Source: Tubulanus polymorphus (lineage: Eukaryota > Nemertea > Palaeonemertea > Tubulaniformes > Tubulanidae). From it: 64,000 nt of DNA. The position numbers and the translations under genes were made by a program. Below are positions 48,055-58,419 of the stretch, one piece after another. Positions within the stretch are counted from its first letter, which is position 1. Every line of letters starts with the position of its first letter. The stretch lies in contig NC_134036.1 in the NCBI RefSeq assembly GCF_964204645.1, positions 4,760,001 to 4,824,000 of the forward strand, in the 5' to 3' direction. The notes below the pieces were generated by a model. It did not search any database, had not been told where the DNA came from, and saw nothing but the letters and a program-made list of their open reading frames with translations.

Positions 48055-48666
48055 TCACTCAAAATACAACCCGTAGATCATAGCGACAGCGAACAGCGAA
48101 CCGTTCGAGTATTTGACGCTGAGAAAACTGTCCAACTGCTCGTTCCACAGACACCGGCTCCCGAACTGCATTCCGGGTCGTTCGCGTAGACTACCGATGC
48201 TGACGACGGCCACCATTTTGTATCGCTTGTACGCCAGCGATTTCAAACGTTCCATGATCTCGGCGGCCAGTTCCTGCGTCAACGACTTGCAGCGATTCGC
48301 CTCGTAGTATACGTCGGCCAGTCGCTCGCCGAGCACGTCCTTGATCAGTTTTTCGACGTCTTTAGCGCGGAATCGTTCGTCCGGTTCGGTTTTGTAGGTG
48401 TTTTCGTAACGCGTTTGGGCGCCGGTTCGTTTCGTCGTCGTGGTCGTCGCGCCGTCTATCACCGAGTTCAGTTCGTAGCCGACGCCGGCTTGTTGTAACG
48501 ACGCGTCGACGCTAGACGGCGCCGCGTTCTGCGCGTCTTGGGCGGCGGCGACCGCGTTGATAGGCCGCCGCGATCGACGCAAGCTGGCGGCCCCGCTGTC
48601 CGACGGTTGCGGGCCGCTGCGCGTCGAGACCGATCCTACGTCTTTGGAGCGCATTATTCGCGACAT
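48055..48666 (-). CDS. Tctex1-family dynein light chain (Tctex1 domain-containing protein)
   Basis: Single exon of 203 residues, ATG at 48666, TGA at 48055. The N-terminal half (about residues 1-90) is low-complexity, Ala/Ser/Thr-rich and probably disordered. From about residue 90 a complete Tctex1 domain follows: RFRAKDVEKLIKDVL, then a long helix with LTQELAAEIMERLKSL, then strands KRYKMVAVVSIGS, CLWNEQLDSFLSVKYSNGS and the terminal FAVAMIYGLYFE. This family forms homodimers that bind dynein intermediate chain, or works in cilia and flagella. The presence of a long N-terminal extension suggests the TCTEX1D/DYNLT2-5 branch, not classical DYNLT1; the exact orthologue is not determined. A potential AG acceptor lies three bases before the ATG, so a 5' UTR intron is possible. 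Its GC content is clearly higher than the surrounding DNA. Confidence 0.88.
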   Translation of the reverse strand: MSRIMRSKDVGSVSTRSGPQPSDSGAASLRRSRRPINAVAAAQDAQNAAPSSVDASLQQAGVGYELNSVIDGATTTTTKRTGAQTRYENTYKTEPDERFRAKDVEKLIKDVLGERLADVYYEANRCKSLTQELAAEIMERLKSLAYKRYKMVAVVSIGSLRERPGMQFGSRCLWNEQLDSFLSVKYSNGSLFAVAMIYGLYFE

Positions 48667-51040
48667 TACCTATTTGAAAGACGATGAAAATTTCGGTCCT
48701 ACTTATCCAGGTCACGTCGACACTGAAAAAACAAAAGAATACGAAATTCAATTATCAGTTTTGATTTCGGTACAATTTTGAAATTAGAGTAATAGCAAAA
48801 CTTCGGTAAAAATCTTAATCTCGATTTCGAAGTTTCCTAACAATATTAGGTCGATTTGAAAATTCTGTAAATTGAACTGAACACCGAACTCTAAGTTTAT
48901 TAGCCCGCAATAAGAATTAAAAAAAAAAACTAAGAGATTCTACGAGCCATTTTTCAATACCAGAATTGTGAAGATAGCTCATAGATTTGAGTCGAAATCT
49001 CCTTGTTTTTTTTCTTCTTACTGTGGGCTTATCGACTTAGCATTAGCGAGTCGCTTTGTCTATGGAAACAAGTGAACTTCGCTGGCCGATTTAAAAATCA
49101 AACCCATTGTTTCGTTCCTGTGTGTTTGTAAGGAACACACGTATTTATCAATAATCAATTATCTAACTATATAAAAGTGACGAAGTTCGCTCGCTTACTA
49201 CGCCTAGCTATATGAAGGTATTGGTCGCTATTCTTACGATCGCAAAAACAGCATTCCCGACATCAAGATAGCTATCAATTATTCGTGATCATTTCCTGAC
49301 CCGATTACATTTTTTTTCAATATCCCTAGAAAGGTCAGTCCGATAAGAAATGTTTGATGATTGTAAGGCCGTATTGATATGTACTTTGGATATTATTCCA
49401 TGGATGTTTACTTGGAGGCTAATCCACACTTCTAGGTACAACATAGCTATCGACTACATAATTAAAGGTTTTCTTCGAGTTTAGAACTCGTGGTTCATTT
49501 TCACCCAATAGCCTTTTAACGTTTTAGTCGCGATGGCCGCGCACTATCGATCGAATATCTATGAAAAAGGTAGCCGCTTCGTTCTGTTTCAGTTAAAAGA
49601 TTATTTTCACTCAAGAAAGAATAATTATGGGCCTCTCCTTGCATCCCCTCCGATCATTGAATTCGTGTATTTGTATTGATATTGTTCAATTCTCGTAATT
49701 CAAAATAGAGAAATAGAATTGTCGAATATGATTTTGGCGTTTAATTGATCGAAACTGAACTGAATAAAATGGTAAAAACGTCGTCCTCAAAATAGCGCGA
49801 TAATACTACGCAATTGATTATCAATTAGTGAATAAAATACATAATGCATCTGAGAGTGAAAACCGCACAACAATGAATTTAACGAGCAAGAGTTTAAGAA
49901 TGGATGATCTAATGAGACTACTGCAAACTATTTCTGCGCTTGCTTTTGGAAGCTAACATTGGCCGAATTATTGATTGCATATAACGACGGTTTTTAAGGC
50001 TACTGCCAAAACCATGTGCTGTCAATAAACCTGTAATTAATGATTAATCAAACGTTCAGTTTCGAAGCGTGAGAATAATCTCAACCACTTGATTAAGCAA
50101 GAAGGGGGGGGGGGGTGGGTACGGCTTTAGAATGTCCAAAAGAGCTGACGTTTGTATACTCGTACGTTCTCAAATATAATACATCGGCTATTTCACCGCA
50201 CGAAAATCAAATATTAAACCTCGGCGAGCGCATACGCCACATTAAGCTCAAGTTGAAAAACGTATTCATATCTACATAGCGAAATGCATCTAGATCTTTC
50301 GCCCGAGAAATCACGACAATTTAATGCGACAAATATTTGAATTAAGAAATACTTCACGGCGCAATTAAACCCATACAGCCCTTACAATAAGCGTAATTAC
50401 GTATATGCGTGCATATGCGCAAGGTCTTCAAAGGGTTTAGTAAATTGGAAAAATGGTTCGTTTTAAATCTCGCTATAGGTCAATGTTCTCCATTAGCCCC
50501 CCTCCCCTCCCCCGCGTGGTTCGACAATTACCGAAAATTCTATTAATTCGAATAAAAGCATGTTCATGAAACTAAATGTTGTTTGTTATGTGGTCATGTC
50601 ATTTGAATTCTGATTCGAAGGTATTCGAAACAGAATTCGCTTTACTGGGACCAGCTTAAAACTTCGCCGTTTAAACTTATGGAAATATTGCGACAATCTC
50701 GAGTTCGACTGTGTTGAATAACGAGGGAAAATCTAAATTCCGAACTTTTAGACCTACAATTTAATAAATCAAATTGAATATCATTAAAAAAAACTGTTTA
50801 CGACATTTCTTTAATTTGCAAAGCACTAAAAGCCCGGCACAATTTGACGGATGTTAGCATTTAGTTTGGCTCCGTTCGACCAGGTCTCCCTCGTTTCGTG
50901 GCTCAATCATAACATACAAAATCGATTCTGGACCCGGTTCAACGGTTAAAACTATGTTTCCGAGATTGAAAACAATAAATCTTCCGTGAATCGTTAGGAT
51001 TTGAGCCATCAAACTCGGAGCGACAATTTTAATTTGAAAT

Positions 51041-51157
51041 CCAGGGACCAGTTTTGTAGACCGGTATTATCTTTAACCCGGGGGTTAATTCAATTAAAAA
51101 TGAATTTAGTTAGCCCCAGGCTTAGAGTTAATACCAGTCTATATAACCGGACCCAGA
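51041..51157. repeat. Foldback / MITE-like element, GGGACCAGTT ends
   Basis: CCAGGGACCAGTTTTGTAGACC on the left and CTATATAACCGGACCCAG on the right, with internal inverted GGTTAATTC/GAATTTAGTTAGCCCC blocks. Same general family as 2428-2507. Confidence 0.4.
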
Positions 51158-52608
51158 TTTTTATGAGAAATCTTACTTACACCTACGGTCAGGATACGCC
51201 GTCCAGCAATACGGTACCTTTAAACCCCCCGGCGACGCTACGAATTCGAAGATCGTTTACTAGTGACGACCTGTACATTTTGGGGTGTACAACTGTCGCT
51301 AGATAGCGGGCGCGAAAGCGAAATCGCTGGTTTAATCAAATAATGAGAGTCAACAAACACCAATTAGTTTCCAAGCGAAATTGCTCGACTCTGTTCGCGC
51401 TATATACGCTATTACTATCGTTTCTGTCCATTCGCCCGTTTACGATATCCGTACAGGTTATGAAGGAGAAATTATTTGCGTTGTTTTTTTTTTCTCTGCT
51501 AAAACAAAAATCTAGTTGAATTCGAAGTTCCAGCTTTTAAACGTATATGCTGATTTTCAATAAACTAGTCAGTATCTCTGTCCGTAAATGTTCTCTTGAC
51601 AACCTTAAAATCCGTTTGTAAGTCGTAACCATTGATGGACCTTCACGTGTCCGTGTGTGTACGGATATAAAATGATCCAGAAACATTACCTCGAGCTCAA
51701 ATTCATATTCATCCGAATGATTCGACTATATCTTAATGAGTTACTAATATTTATTTCGACACCGCTGCTCGAACGTTACGCCCGTGTTGTAAAGATGATG
51801 TAGAATTCGCTTTAATTTTTATATATAAAATATGACCGCTATACACTGGTCTGAAATACGAACCACACTTCAAATCCTAATACACCGCGTGGCCGAATAT
51901 ATTAAAGCACTACCACAAATTCGTTTTAAATCCATAAAATCCGTCGTGAACGCTTAATACGGTATTAGTATATAAAACATTGTCTCTATGCGTGTACTGT
52001 TTTTAATCTCTCTATATCCAACTCGGGCAAGCTATGTTAAATCCACGACGCTTCGCTATAAAGCACGCTCGAATTCTTTATAAGCTATAAAAATGTCTTA
52101 TACTCAATGAATAAATAGCGTACGCGCGTACGACAGCGAATTCGATCCCGTTGCGCGATATCCGGTTTGTTATTTATATCGGCCAAGGTCGCCGGCGACT
52201 CATTACCGGTATACGTTGCCTTTTGAATATAATAACGTTATACCCGCCGTACTGCAGTCGCCCGCGACCGATTCAGGCTGGATGGACGATCGTTGACACG
52301 AAACGGTACCGAAATTCCCGATTGTGTACTTTGATTGAAAATATCTGTACGTCGATTTCGTCCGATTTAGAAAAAGAAAAATCGAACCCATTTTCTATTC
52401 ACGACGGGTGCGGTCGGTCCGTAAGGGTTGTGCCGAATAGGTTCGTCAAAATAACCGATCGATCAAATGCAATTTCTAGAGATATATCAACGATTTTTCA
52501 AAATCGTGCGCATAAACACTTTCATCCCAATGACATTTGGAATCTAAAGATATCAGAAAAGAGTTTTCATTATCTGGCTATTTTATTTGCTGCGCGTCTA
52601 TTGTCATT

Positions 52609-52724
52609 CAGGGTCCAGTTCCCCAGTTCTAAATTAAGATTTGACTCCGGGTGAAAACATTGAAAATGAACTAACTTTAACTCAGAGTTAATTCTAACTC
52701 ACAACTGTGGAACTGGGACCTGGG
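52609..52724. repeat. Foldback / MITE-like element, GGTCCAGTTCC ends
   Basis: CAGGGTCCAGTTCCCCAG and CTGTGGAACTGGGACCTG are inverted ends. The right half shares GAGTTAATTCTAACTCACAACTGTGGAAC-like sequence with 2428-2507 in inverse orientation. Confidence 0.5.
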
Positions 52725-52973
52725 TTACAGTGTAACCAAATGCGTGCGATACATTCGATTGCACTCCAAAAACCCTTATTGAGAGAATCATTTATTGCTC
52801 AAAAATTTCTAGAATAGCGTTTTCTGTTCGTTTACATAAGCGCAGGAAAATACGGCATATTTTATTCGTATTCAAATACGGTGGACTTTGCTGCACCGGC
52901 TGGAAAAATGAAAATAAGAAATAAGTGTATGTCCCCCGAATGACGACGTCGTAGAGTTCGTAAAGTTTTCTAA

Positions 52974-53501
52974 ACACGCTATCTACTTACTGCCCGTACA
53001 GCGAAACCGCATTTTCATCGACGTATTGCATCAATAATCAAAAATCGTTTCGGAAAATTTCGAAATGACATCCGACGAAAATTTGCCTCGAGCGAAAAGA
53101 CGATACGATATGGAGATGAAAGTTTTCAGAAAGACATCGATAGCAAAAAATATAGATTTTTATTCGGCGAAACTTTGAAAGCTGAACTCGAATCGATCGG
53201 AGATTTTCGTCGTCGAAATATTCTCCTCACCCATTCGCCCGAGGCTGCGCTCCGTATATTGCGTAGAGGATTTCATCGTTCTCCGAGCCGCGGACGGCCG
53301 CGATTAAGCGTCGTCGTTTCGATAAAAAGATTTCTTTTCAAAAGTTTTTCAGACGATTACCAGAAAGCGGTTCATTTTAATTTCGAGAAGCATTTCGTCG
53401 TTTTCACCGATAGCCGCCGGGCACGAAGCAAGGCCAGCGGCGTATTTCCGAAATTAGAACGGCGAAAGCAGCCGTATAAATCGACGAATACGTCGTTCTA
53501 A
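52974..53501 (+). CDS. Possible coding exon of an unrecognised gene
   Basis: One frame is open for about 175 codons from 52974 to the TAA at 53499-53501, without needing an ATG. An acceptor-like GTACAG lies at 52996-53001. The translation is rich in Arg, Lys, Ser and Phe (for example GETLKAELESIGDFRRRN, SFSDDYQKAVHFNFEKHF) and does not match a family I know. Base composition rises towards the GC-richer neighbourhood of the next gene. It could be a terminal exon of a gene whose other exons are upstream, or a chance open frame. No signal peptide or membrane span is visible. Confidence 0.27.
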   Translation, partial: TRYLLTARTAKPHFHRRIASIIKNRFGKFRNDIRRKFASSEKTIRYGDESFQKDIDSKKYRFLFGETLKAELESIGDFRRRNILLTHSPEAALRILRRGFHRSPSRGRPRLSVVVSIKRFLFKSFSDDYQKAVHFNFEKHFVVFTDSRRARSKASGVFPKLERRKQPYKSTNTSF

Positions 53502-53958
53502 TTTATGTATTTAGACGCATTTTGTCGGGGCTTTTTTCTGTCGATGTCGATTCGTTGTTTTCGACACTTCAACGTATGTTTCGAAAGACTTCGGAATCGC
53601 GCTTTGCTAGCGCTCGCACGCACATGATCGCTCGTGCGGTTTGATGTTCAAAATTGCTCTACACTCGAAGTTATTTGTGGGCTGGCTATTCGTTGTCTGC
53701 TTTCTGTCTCGTTAGATTTTTTTCGAAAGAGTTGGCGATTTCTGACGGTAAAGCACCAGGCCGGGAGCGACGGGGAACGAATATAATCCGGAATACATTT
53801 AGTCTTATGTAATCTCGCGTCGATATCGAGGAAAGATATATCTTTGTGTTTAGTGCGACTGAATTTGACCCCCCCCCCCCCAAAGAAAAAAGAAAACAGT
53901 AGCCGGGAAACAGAAATCGGGACTCGAACACACGGCACCAGCGGATATCTTACGGTGT

Positions 53959-54960
53959 ATGAGTTTCCGCGTCTTTCGTTTTGCGATGTCCCTGAACCTA
54001 TCCACGCCGATCGGGCGTCCTTACAACAGCTACATAACTTTGATGTCGCTGCTGGGCAAATCCGGCGCCTGGCGCGCGTCAGCCGTGGCCATGTCGGTCG
54101 TACTGTTTTCGCTGGGCGCGTTCGGTAACGTGGCCACGGTGCTCGTCATGTCGCACCGTCGTTTTCGCCGCCTGTCCTACGCCAACTACCTGATCGCGCT
54201 GGCCGTCTGCGACGGCGTTTATATCATCAGCCAGACGCTGATGCCTTTGGTGCAATACGCGTTGCACGAAGCGACCGGCGGTTCGGCGGCGATTTTCAAC
54301 ACGCTCACCGGCTGTCAGATTTACGAGTTCCTAGTCGGTCTGGGCCCGTTCGCCGGCTCGTGGTTGATCGTGGCTATATCGTTAGAACGCCTGGCCGTCG
54401 TGCTTTTCCCGTTCGCGGCGCGGCGCGTGTGCACGGCTAGATTCGCACGTTCGATCGTGCTGGCAGTCCTGCTCGCGAACATCGCCGTATCTTACTACGT
54501 AGAAGTAGTCTACATGCGGTTTCGCGACGCCGACGAAGGCTGTTTCATGGAGCTGTCGCGCCAGCGCGTTCTGTTCTCGTTCATCGTGTCGTACTGCTGT
54601 ATCGTACCGTTGGCCGTGGTGATCGCCGCCAACGCCGTCATAGTGACTTGCCTGGCGATCGGCGGGCGGGCAGCGTCGCCGAGCGTGACGAGCGACGCCG
54701 GCGCGAAAACGACCGCGCGTACCAGGCGCACGACGGTGATGTTGGTCACCGTTTCGTTGCTGTTCGCCGCGTTCACGATGCCGTCGACGGTCGTCACGCT
54801 GCTGCCCGTCGGCGATGTGGCGATCCTGCTGGATGTATTGTCGCAGCTTTTCGCCTGCAATTACGCCGTGAACTTCTACGTGTACGTTCTGCTCGGTAAA
54901 GAAATTAGGACGTTTTTCGTCGCCAGACTCGCAGCCGTGTGTTGCTACCGTCAGATTTGA
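53959..54960 (+). CDS. GPCR 4: intronless class A (rhodopsin-like) receptor, GC-rich
   Basis: Single exon of 333 residues from the ATG at 53959 (an in-frame ATG at 53986 is possible). Seven hydrophobic helices are clear. TM1 has GAFGNVATVLVM with the usual Asn. TM2 is LIALAVCDG. A Cys at the start of TM3 (LTGCQIYEFL) can pair with ECL2 (DEGCFME). TM3 ends ISLERLAVVLFPF, an ERL variant of DRY. TM6 has FAAFTMPSTVV without the conserved Trp, and TM7 reads NYAVNFYVYVLLGKEIR, where NFYVY replaces NPxxY. The layout and short tail suit a peptide receptor, but it is not closely related to GPCR 1-3 and the ligand is unknown. GC content is far above that of the receptor genes around it. It lies about 3.5 kb upstream of copy D on the same strand. 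Confidence 0.87.
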   Translation: MSFRVFRFAMSLNLSTPIGRPYNSYITLMSLLGKSGAWRASAVAMSVVLFSLGAFGNVATVLVMSHRRFRRLSYANYLIALAVCDGVYIISQTLMPLVQYALHEATGGSAAIFNTLTGCQIYEFLVGLGPFAGSWLIVAISLERLAVVLFPFAARRVCTARFARSIVLAVLLANIAVSYYVEVVYMRFRDADEGCFMELSRQRVLFSFIVSYCCIVPLAVVIAANAVIVTCLAIGGRAASPSVTSDAGAKTTARTRRTTVMLVTVSLLFAAFTMPSTVVTLLPVGDVAILLDVLSQLFACNYAVNFYVYVLLGKEIRTFFVARLAAVCCYRQI

Positions 54961-56436
54961 TTCACTATTCGCGTGATAGCAAAATATAACCCGCCACAAA
55001 AATAACACGTCAGAATTTTTGCTGTGGTATTACCTCTAAACCCTCTAGTGCTTCAGCCCTAAAATGAATGATATTTCCCATTGGCCTTTGTTTTCTGCAT
55101 CCTCAAGGTGCATGACGATACATATTCAGTATAAGTTTCGAAACATTTTCGGAAAAATCGATGTCCTTCATATTTCAATGAAAATGTGGATATCGTATGG
55201 GTCGAAAGCTTCAATCAAGATACGATACGATATAACCTTATTCTCCTAGCCTAGAAACGATTGTACAAGGAGGTCTAAAAAGATGATAGATAGAAAAATA
55301 CAATACCAAAAAATACAAAAAATGCAGGAATTGATATAAGCTACAATTTCAAGTTGAAAATACAGCTTTTAACAACACAGGCGCCATCTATCATGAAACT
55401 ATGTACTAAGTGTCATTAAATGTGGACAATGGCAGCCATAATCGGAAAAAGGTTTATCCACGAGCTTGGACCGGAATGCTGTATGGTTGAAAAAGCCGTA
55501 CCTTAAGATAAAACTTGAGCTTTTGAGTAGAAAATCTCGAAAATAGTTACCGATATAGTTGATCGTTGGAAGTGGCGACAGGCAGTTTACTGGTGGGGTT
55601 AGAGCTGCCCAAACGCGTTTCGAGTATCGTAGATATAAAGCGGAATAGCATTATAACGAGACCGAGGCCTTTTACTCGTTGGTTACGTACATTGTTTTCC
55701 TTGATTAAACGTTACGAACCTCATATAGGAATATTACACATGTTTTGACTAATATGGCAATCTTCACACTTCTAAAGGGTTACAAACTATATTATGATTC
55801 ACTACAACAACTAATTTTGAATAATGGTCCTAACAATTCACTGATATTAACAATTCACACTGACAATTATAAAGCGATTGCCCAATTAACCGATTGTATT
55901 CAGTTCACTAATAGAACTTTGGTCAATAGGCCCTATTCTAACAATGAATCTAATCCGCTAATAAGACATCGGAACACAAATCTACTTTTCATCCTCCCGG
56001 TATAACCCTGGATTTAGGACCTTGATGTAGGCCCATTATGGATACTCCATTTGAGGTTATTATGGTGGAGATATTTTGGACGGAGAATGATTCAGATTTG
56101 TACAGATATTCTACATTTTGAGATCTTGTCAGTTGGATTAGCCGACAAATCCGAATGGATTCAAACTCCAATATGATTACGAATTCCAATTATAAAAAAC
56201 GGCAAATACAGGGTCATAGCAGTCCTCGAAAGTCCTTTTTTGAAATGGGTCAATATTTGAGTAAAGTACTATGAGATGGGCACAGAATCCTTAAATCGTT
56301 GTCAGTCATGGTCTTAATATAGCATCACTGTATTCAACGTATTTAAAGGTTGATTTATTGACATCCTTCGAAAATACATTCGTGATTCATGAATATTCAG
56401 CTATTCATCGCGCACATGGGAACCTGGAATGTCGGT

Positions 56437-56905
56437 AAAAATCTCCCCAATAAAAAATGTCCCGAAAAATATGTCCCCGGAAAAAATGTTCCATAAAAAA
56501 TGTCTCAGTCTATCAATTTAGTAAATTCCACATAATAATAAAACCAGAGAACAAACTTGTTAATTGTGAAAATTACACACTTACCATTAAAAGAATTCAT
56601 CGGGTGACCATCGGAATTATAGGCCTACTATTTTGCCATTAATTAATTTTGCCTATTGAGAACATGTGAACTCATCATTACATGATACTTTAAATTTAAG
56701 ACGTTACATTTATGATACAAATAATTACATCAACGAAGAGCTATTATTTGTAATCAAATGTTAAAATTATTATCAAATTGTATTTCAAAGTTTGTTCTCT
56801 AGTGTTATCATGATGTGAAAGTAACTACATTACCAAGTTCGTAATCATACAGGGACATTTTTTTCACGGGGAGATATTTTCCGGGACATTTTTTTCCATG
56901 TTTTC
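56437..56905. mobile_element. Foldback element with repeated AAAAATGTCCC motifs
   Basis: The left end holds several AAATCTCCCC / AAAAAATGTCCC / AATATGTCCCCGG units. The right end has their inverse (GGGACATTTTTTT, GGGGAGATATTTTCCGGGACATTTTTTT). The interior is AT-rich without coding sequence. This is a non-autonomous inverted-repeat element; the class is unknown. Confidence 0.5.
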
Positions 56906-57625
56906 CATTCACCACTATATAAAGGACAGTTCAAGTGAAAAACTTATCAGAATGAGCAAGGTGCATTTAGGCGCCAATGAATTAAAATCGATTATATCCA
57001 TTACTAATTCAATTAGGTCTAAACTGGTCAACCATCTAGGATAGGGGGTCGATCCTGACTGAAGAATCTTCTTTCAACAAAAAGCTGCCAGAAAACATTC
57101 GGTTGCCCACTGAACATTTTGAAGAATTCCGAATGCCTTTTTGAGTCTTTAAGCAACCAACTTGAAAAATTGCCGATTGTGGCATTTTGTAAGAATATCT
57201 TTTGTCTTCAACATACAAACTTCAAGTATGACCCAGTTTCTAAACTCTTGGATAAATATGAGACACAATTTTTAGAATTTGAGGGGCCAAGGGCGAACAC
57301 TCAGAATTTAATGGATTTTGTACCCTCAAAAGGGATTTTGGAATTTGAGAGGTTTCTGAGGGGCTGCAGGAACCATGTGATACCAGTTACTTAGAATACC
57401 ATGTCGGTGTCTTACGATTCGTCTCGAATCCCGAAAATGCACCAGTACCGTACGCGATACACTTGCCACAGCTGGATCGCTACCGTAAAATAGTGAACGG
57501 TTCGTTGAATGTACACATTATATAGGCAGGTATAAGACCGTACATATCTAAACGATGTAAGGACATTGGACCACCGTAAATATATTTTATGTTTATATGT
57601 TTATATGGAGACACTGTTGCATAAA

Positions 57626-57733
57626 AGGCCAGGTACCCCACATACCCCTGGGTGGAGAGAGGCAATGAGGATAAGTGTTATGCGCCCGCGGACATAACGG
57701 TTATGTACGGGGTTCGACCCCACGACCTGGCCT
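57626..57733 (+). repeat. tRNA-derived / SINE-like fragment with self-complementary ends
   Basis: AGGCCAGGT at the left pairs with ACCTGGCCT at the right, and GGTTCGACCCC at 57711-57721 matches an RNA polymerase III B box. A clear A box is missing and the cloverleaf is not convincing, so it is read as a SINE or tRNA pseudogene, not a working tRNA. Confidence 0.35.
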
Positions 57734-57854
57734 ACCACAGTCGAACGCTATAACCGCTTTTCTAAGACATCGATAAGATTTAAGTAAGTTCGCTAGTTTC
57801 GTAGTAGTCAGATTGGTGTGCTCGATACACACGCAGTACGACGACCAAAGGTTC

Positions 57855-57878
57855 AAATAATTGCACATGGATATCTAC
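57855..57878 (+). promoter_or_regulatory. Upstream element of copy D, distal copy
   Basis: ATAATTGCACATGGATATCTACGATGCG core, followed by the CAGCTGAAATTGTTGCA block, the (TA)n array and TACTGATGGTAATTACTGGG. One base in the core (GCACATG for GGACATG) differs from the other copies. Confidence 0.4.
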
Positions 57879-57906
57879 GATGCGTAAAACCACCAGCTGA
57901 AATTGT

Positions 57907-57908
<2 letters not shown>

Positions 57909-58004
<96 letters not shown>
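57909..58004. repeat. (TA)n microsatellite
   Basis: About 96 bases of alternating TA, embedded in the distal upstream element of copy D. Short TA runs occupy the same place in the proximal element and before copy C, so it expanded from a native TATA-rich site. Confidence 0.95.
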
Positions 58005-58005
<1 letters not shown>

Positions 58006-58090
58006 TGATGGTAATTACTGGGGAATAGATAACCTCGAGTATCTACGACGACGAAAGCTTCAAAATAGCTAAAATTCAATAGCTAAGTTC

Positions 58091-58115
58091 AAAATAATTG
58101 GACATGGATATCTAC
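58091..58115 (+). promoter_or_regulatory. Upstream element of copy D, proximal copy
   Basis: ATAATTGGACATGGATATC then TACGATGCG, followed by CGAGCTGAAATTGTTGCACATATATATAC and GGTAATTACTGGG; about 310 bases before the ATG, matching copy C in order and spacing. Confidence 0.45.
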
Positions 58116-58419
58116 GATGCGTAAAACCACGAGCTGAAATTGTTGCACATATATATACTGATGGTAATTACTGGGAAATAGATACCATCGAGTCAGGGAA
58201 AACTTGAAGTAATGACTACACGAGTAATTGATACCAAAATCGCCTTTGCCAAAATATGATGGACTGAAAAATTTATTCGAAACCTTGAATTGCTGAGCGG
58301 TACAAACATTTGATTTCTGTAGTCACCTATGCAAAGTTCTACATCATTTATAAACAGAACTTCAAAATATGTGGACAGCCGAGCATAATTTGTATATTTA
58401 AAGGAATTGAATCGTGTCG

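Larger units (their letters stand above)
48667..52973. other. Long intergenic region, no gene recognised
   Basis: AT-rich and largely featureless. It includes a G run near 50103-50115 and two foldback repeats (51041-51157, 52609-52724). The frame at 52151-52654 is open for 167 codons, but it runs into the 52609 repeat and shows no recognisable motif, so it is not called. Confidence 0.45.
54961..58419. other. Intergenic region and upstream flank of copy D
   Basis: 54961-56430 is AT-rich with nothing recognised. 56437-56905 is a foldback element, 57626-57733 a tRNA/SINE-like palindromic fragment, and 57855-58190 carries two copies of the receptor upstream element separated by a long (TA)n. The last 230 bases are leader sequence of copy D. 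Open frames at 55745 and 57119 match no known family. Confidence 0.5.

Noticed and set aside
52151-52654. 167-codon plus-strand frame
   Set aside because: Its end is inside a foldback repeat and the translation has no recognisable domain; chance open frames of this size occur elsewhere in the window.
54079-55008. Several 60-200 codon frames opposite GPCR 4
   Set aside because: High GC removes stop codons in other frames; only the plus-strand frame has seven helices and GPCR motifs.
57780-58079. Ile-Tyr repeat open frames on both strands
   Set aside because: Produced by the (TA)n array in the copy D upstream element.
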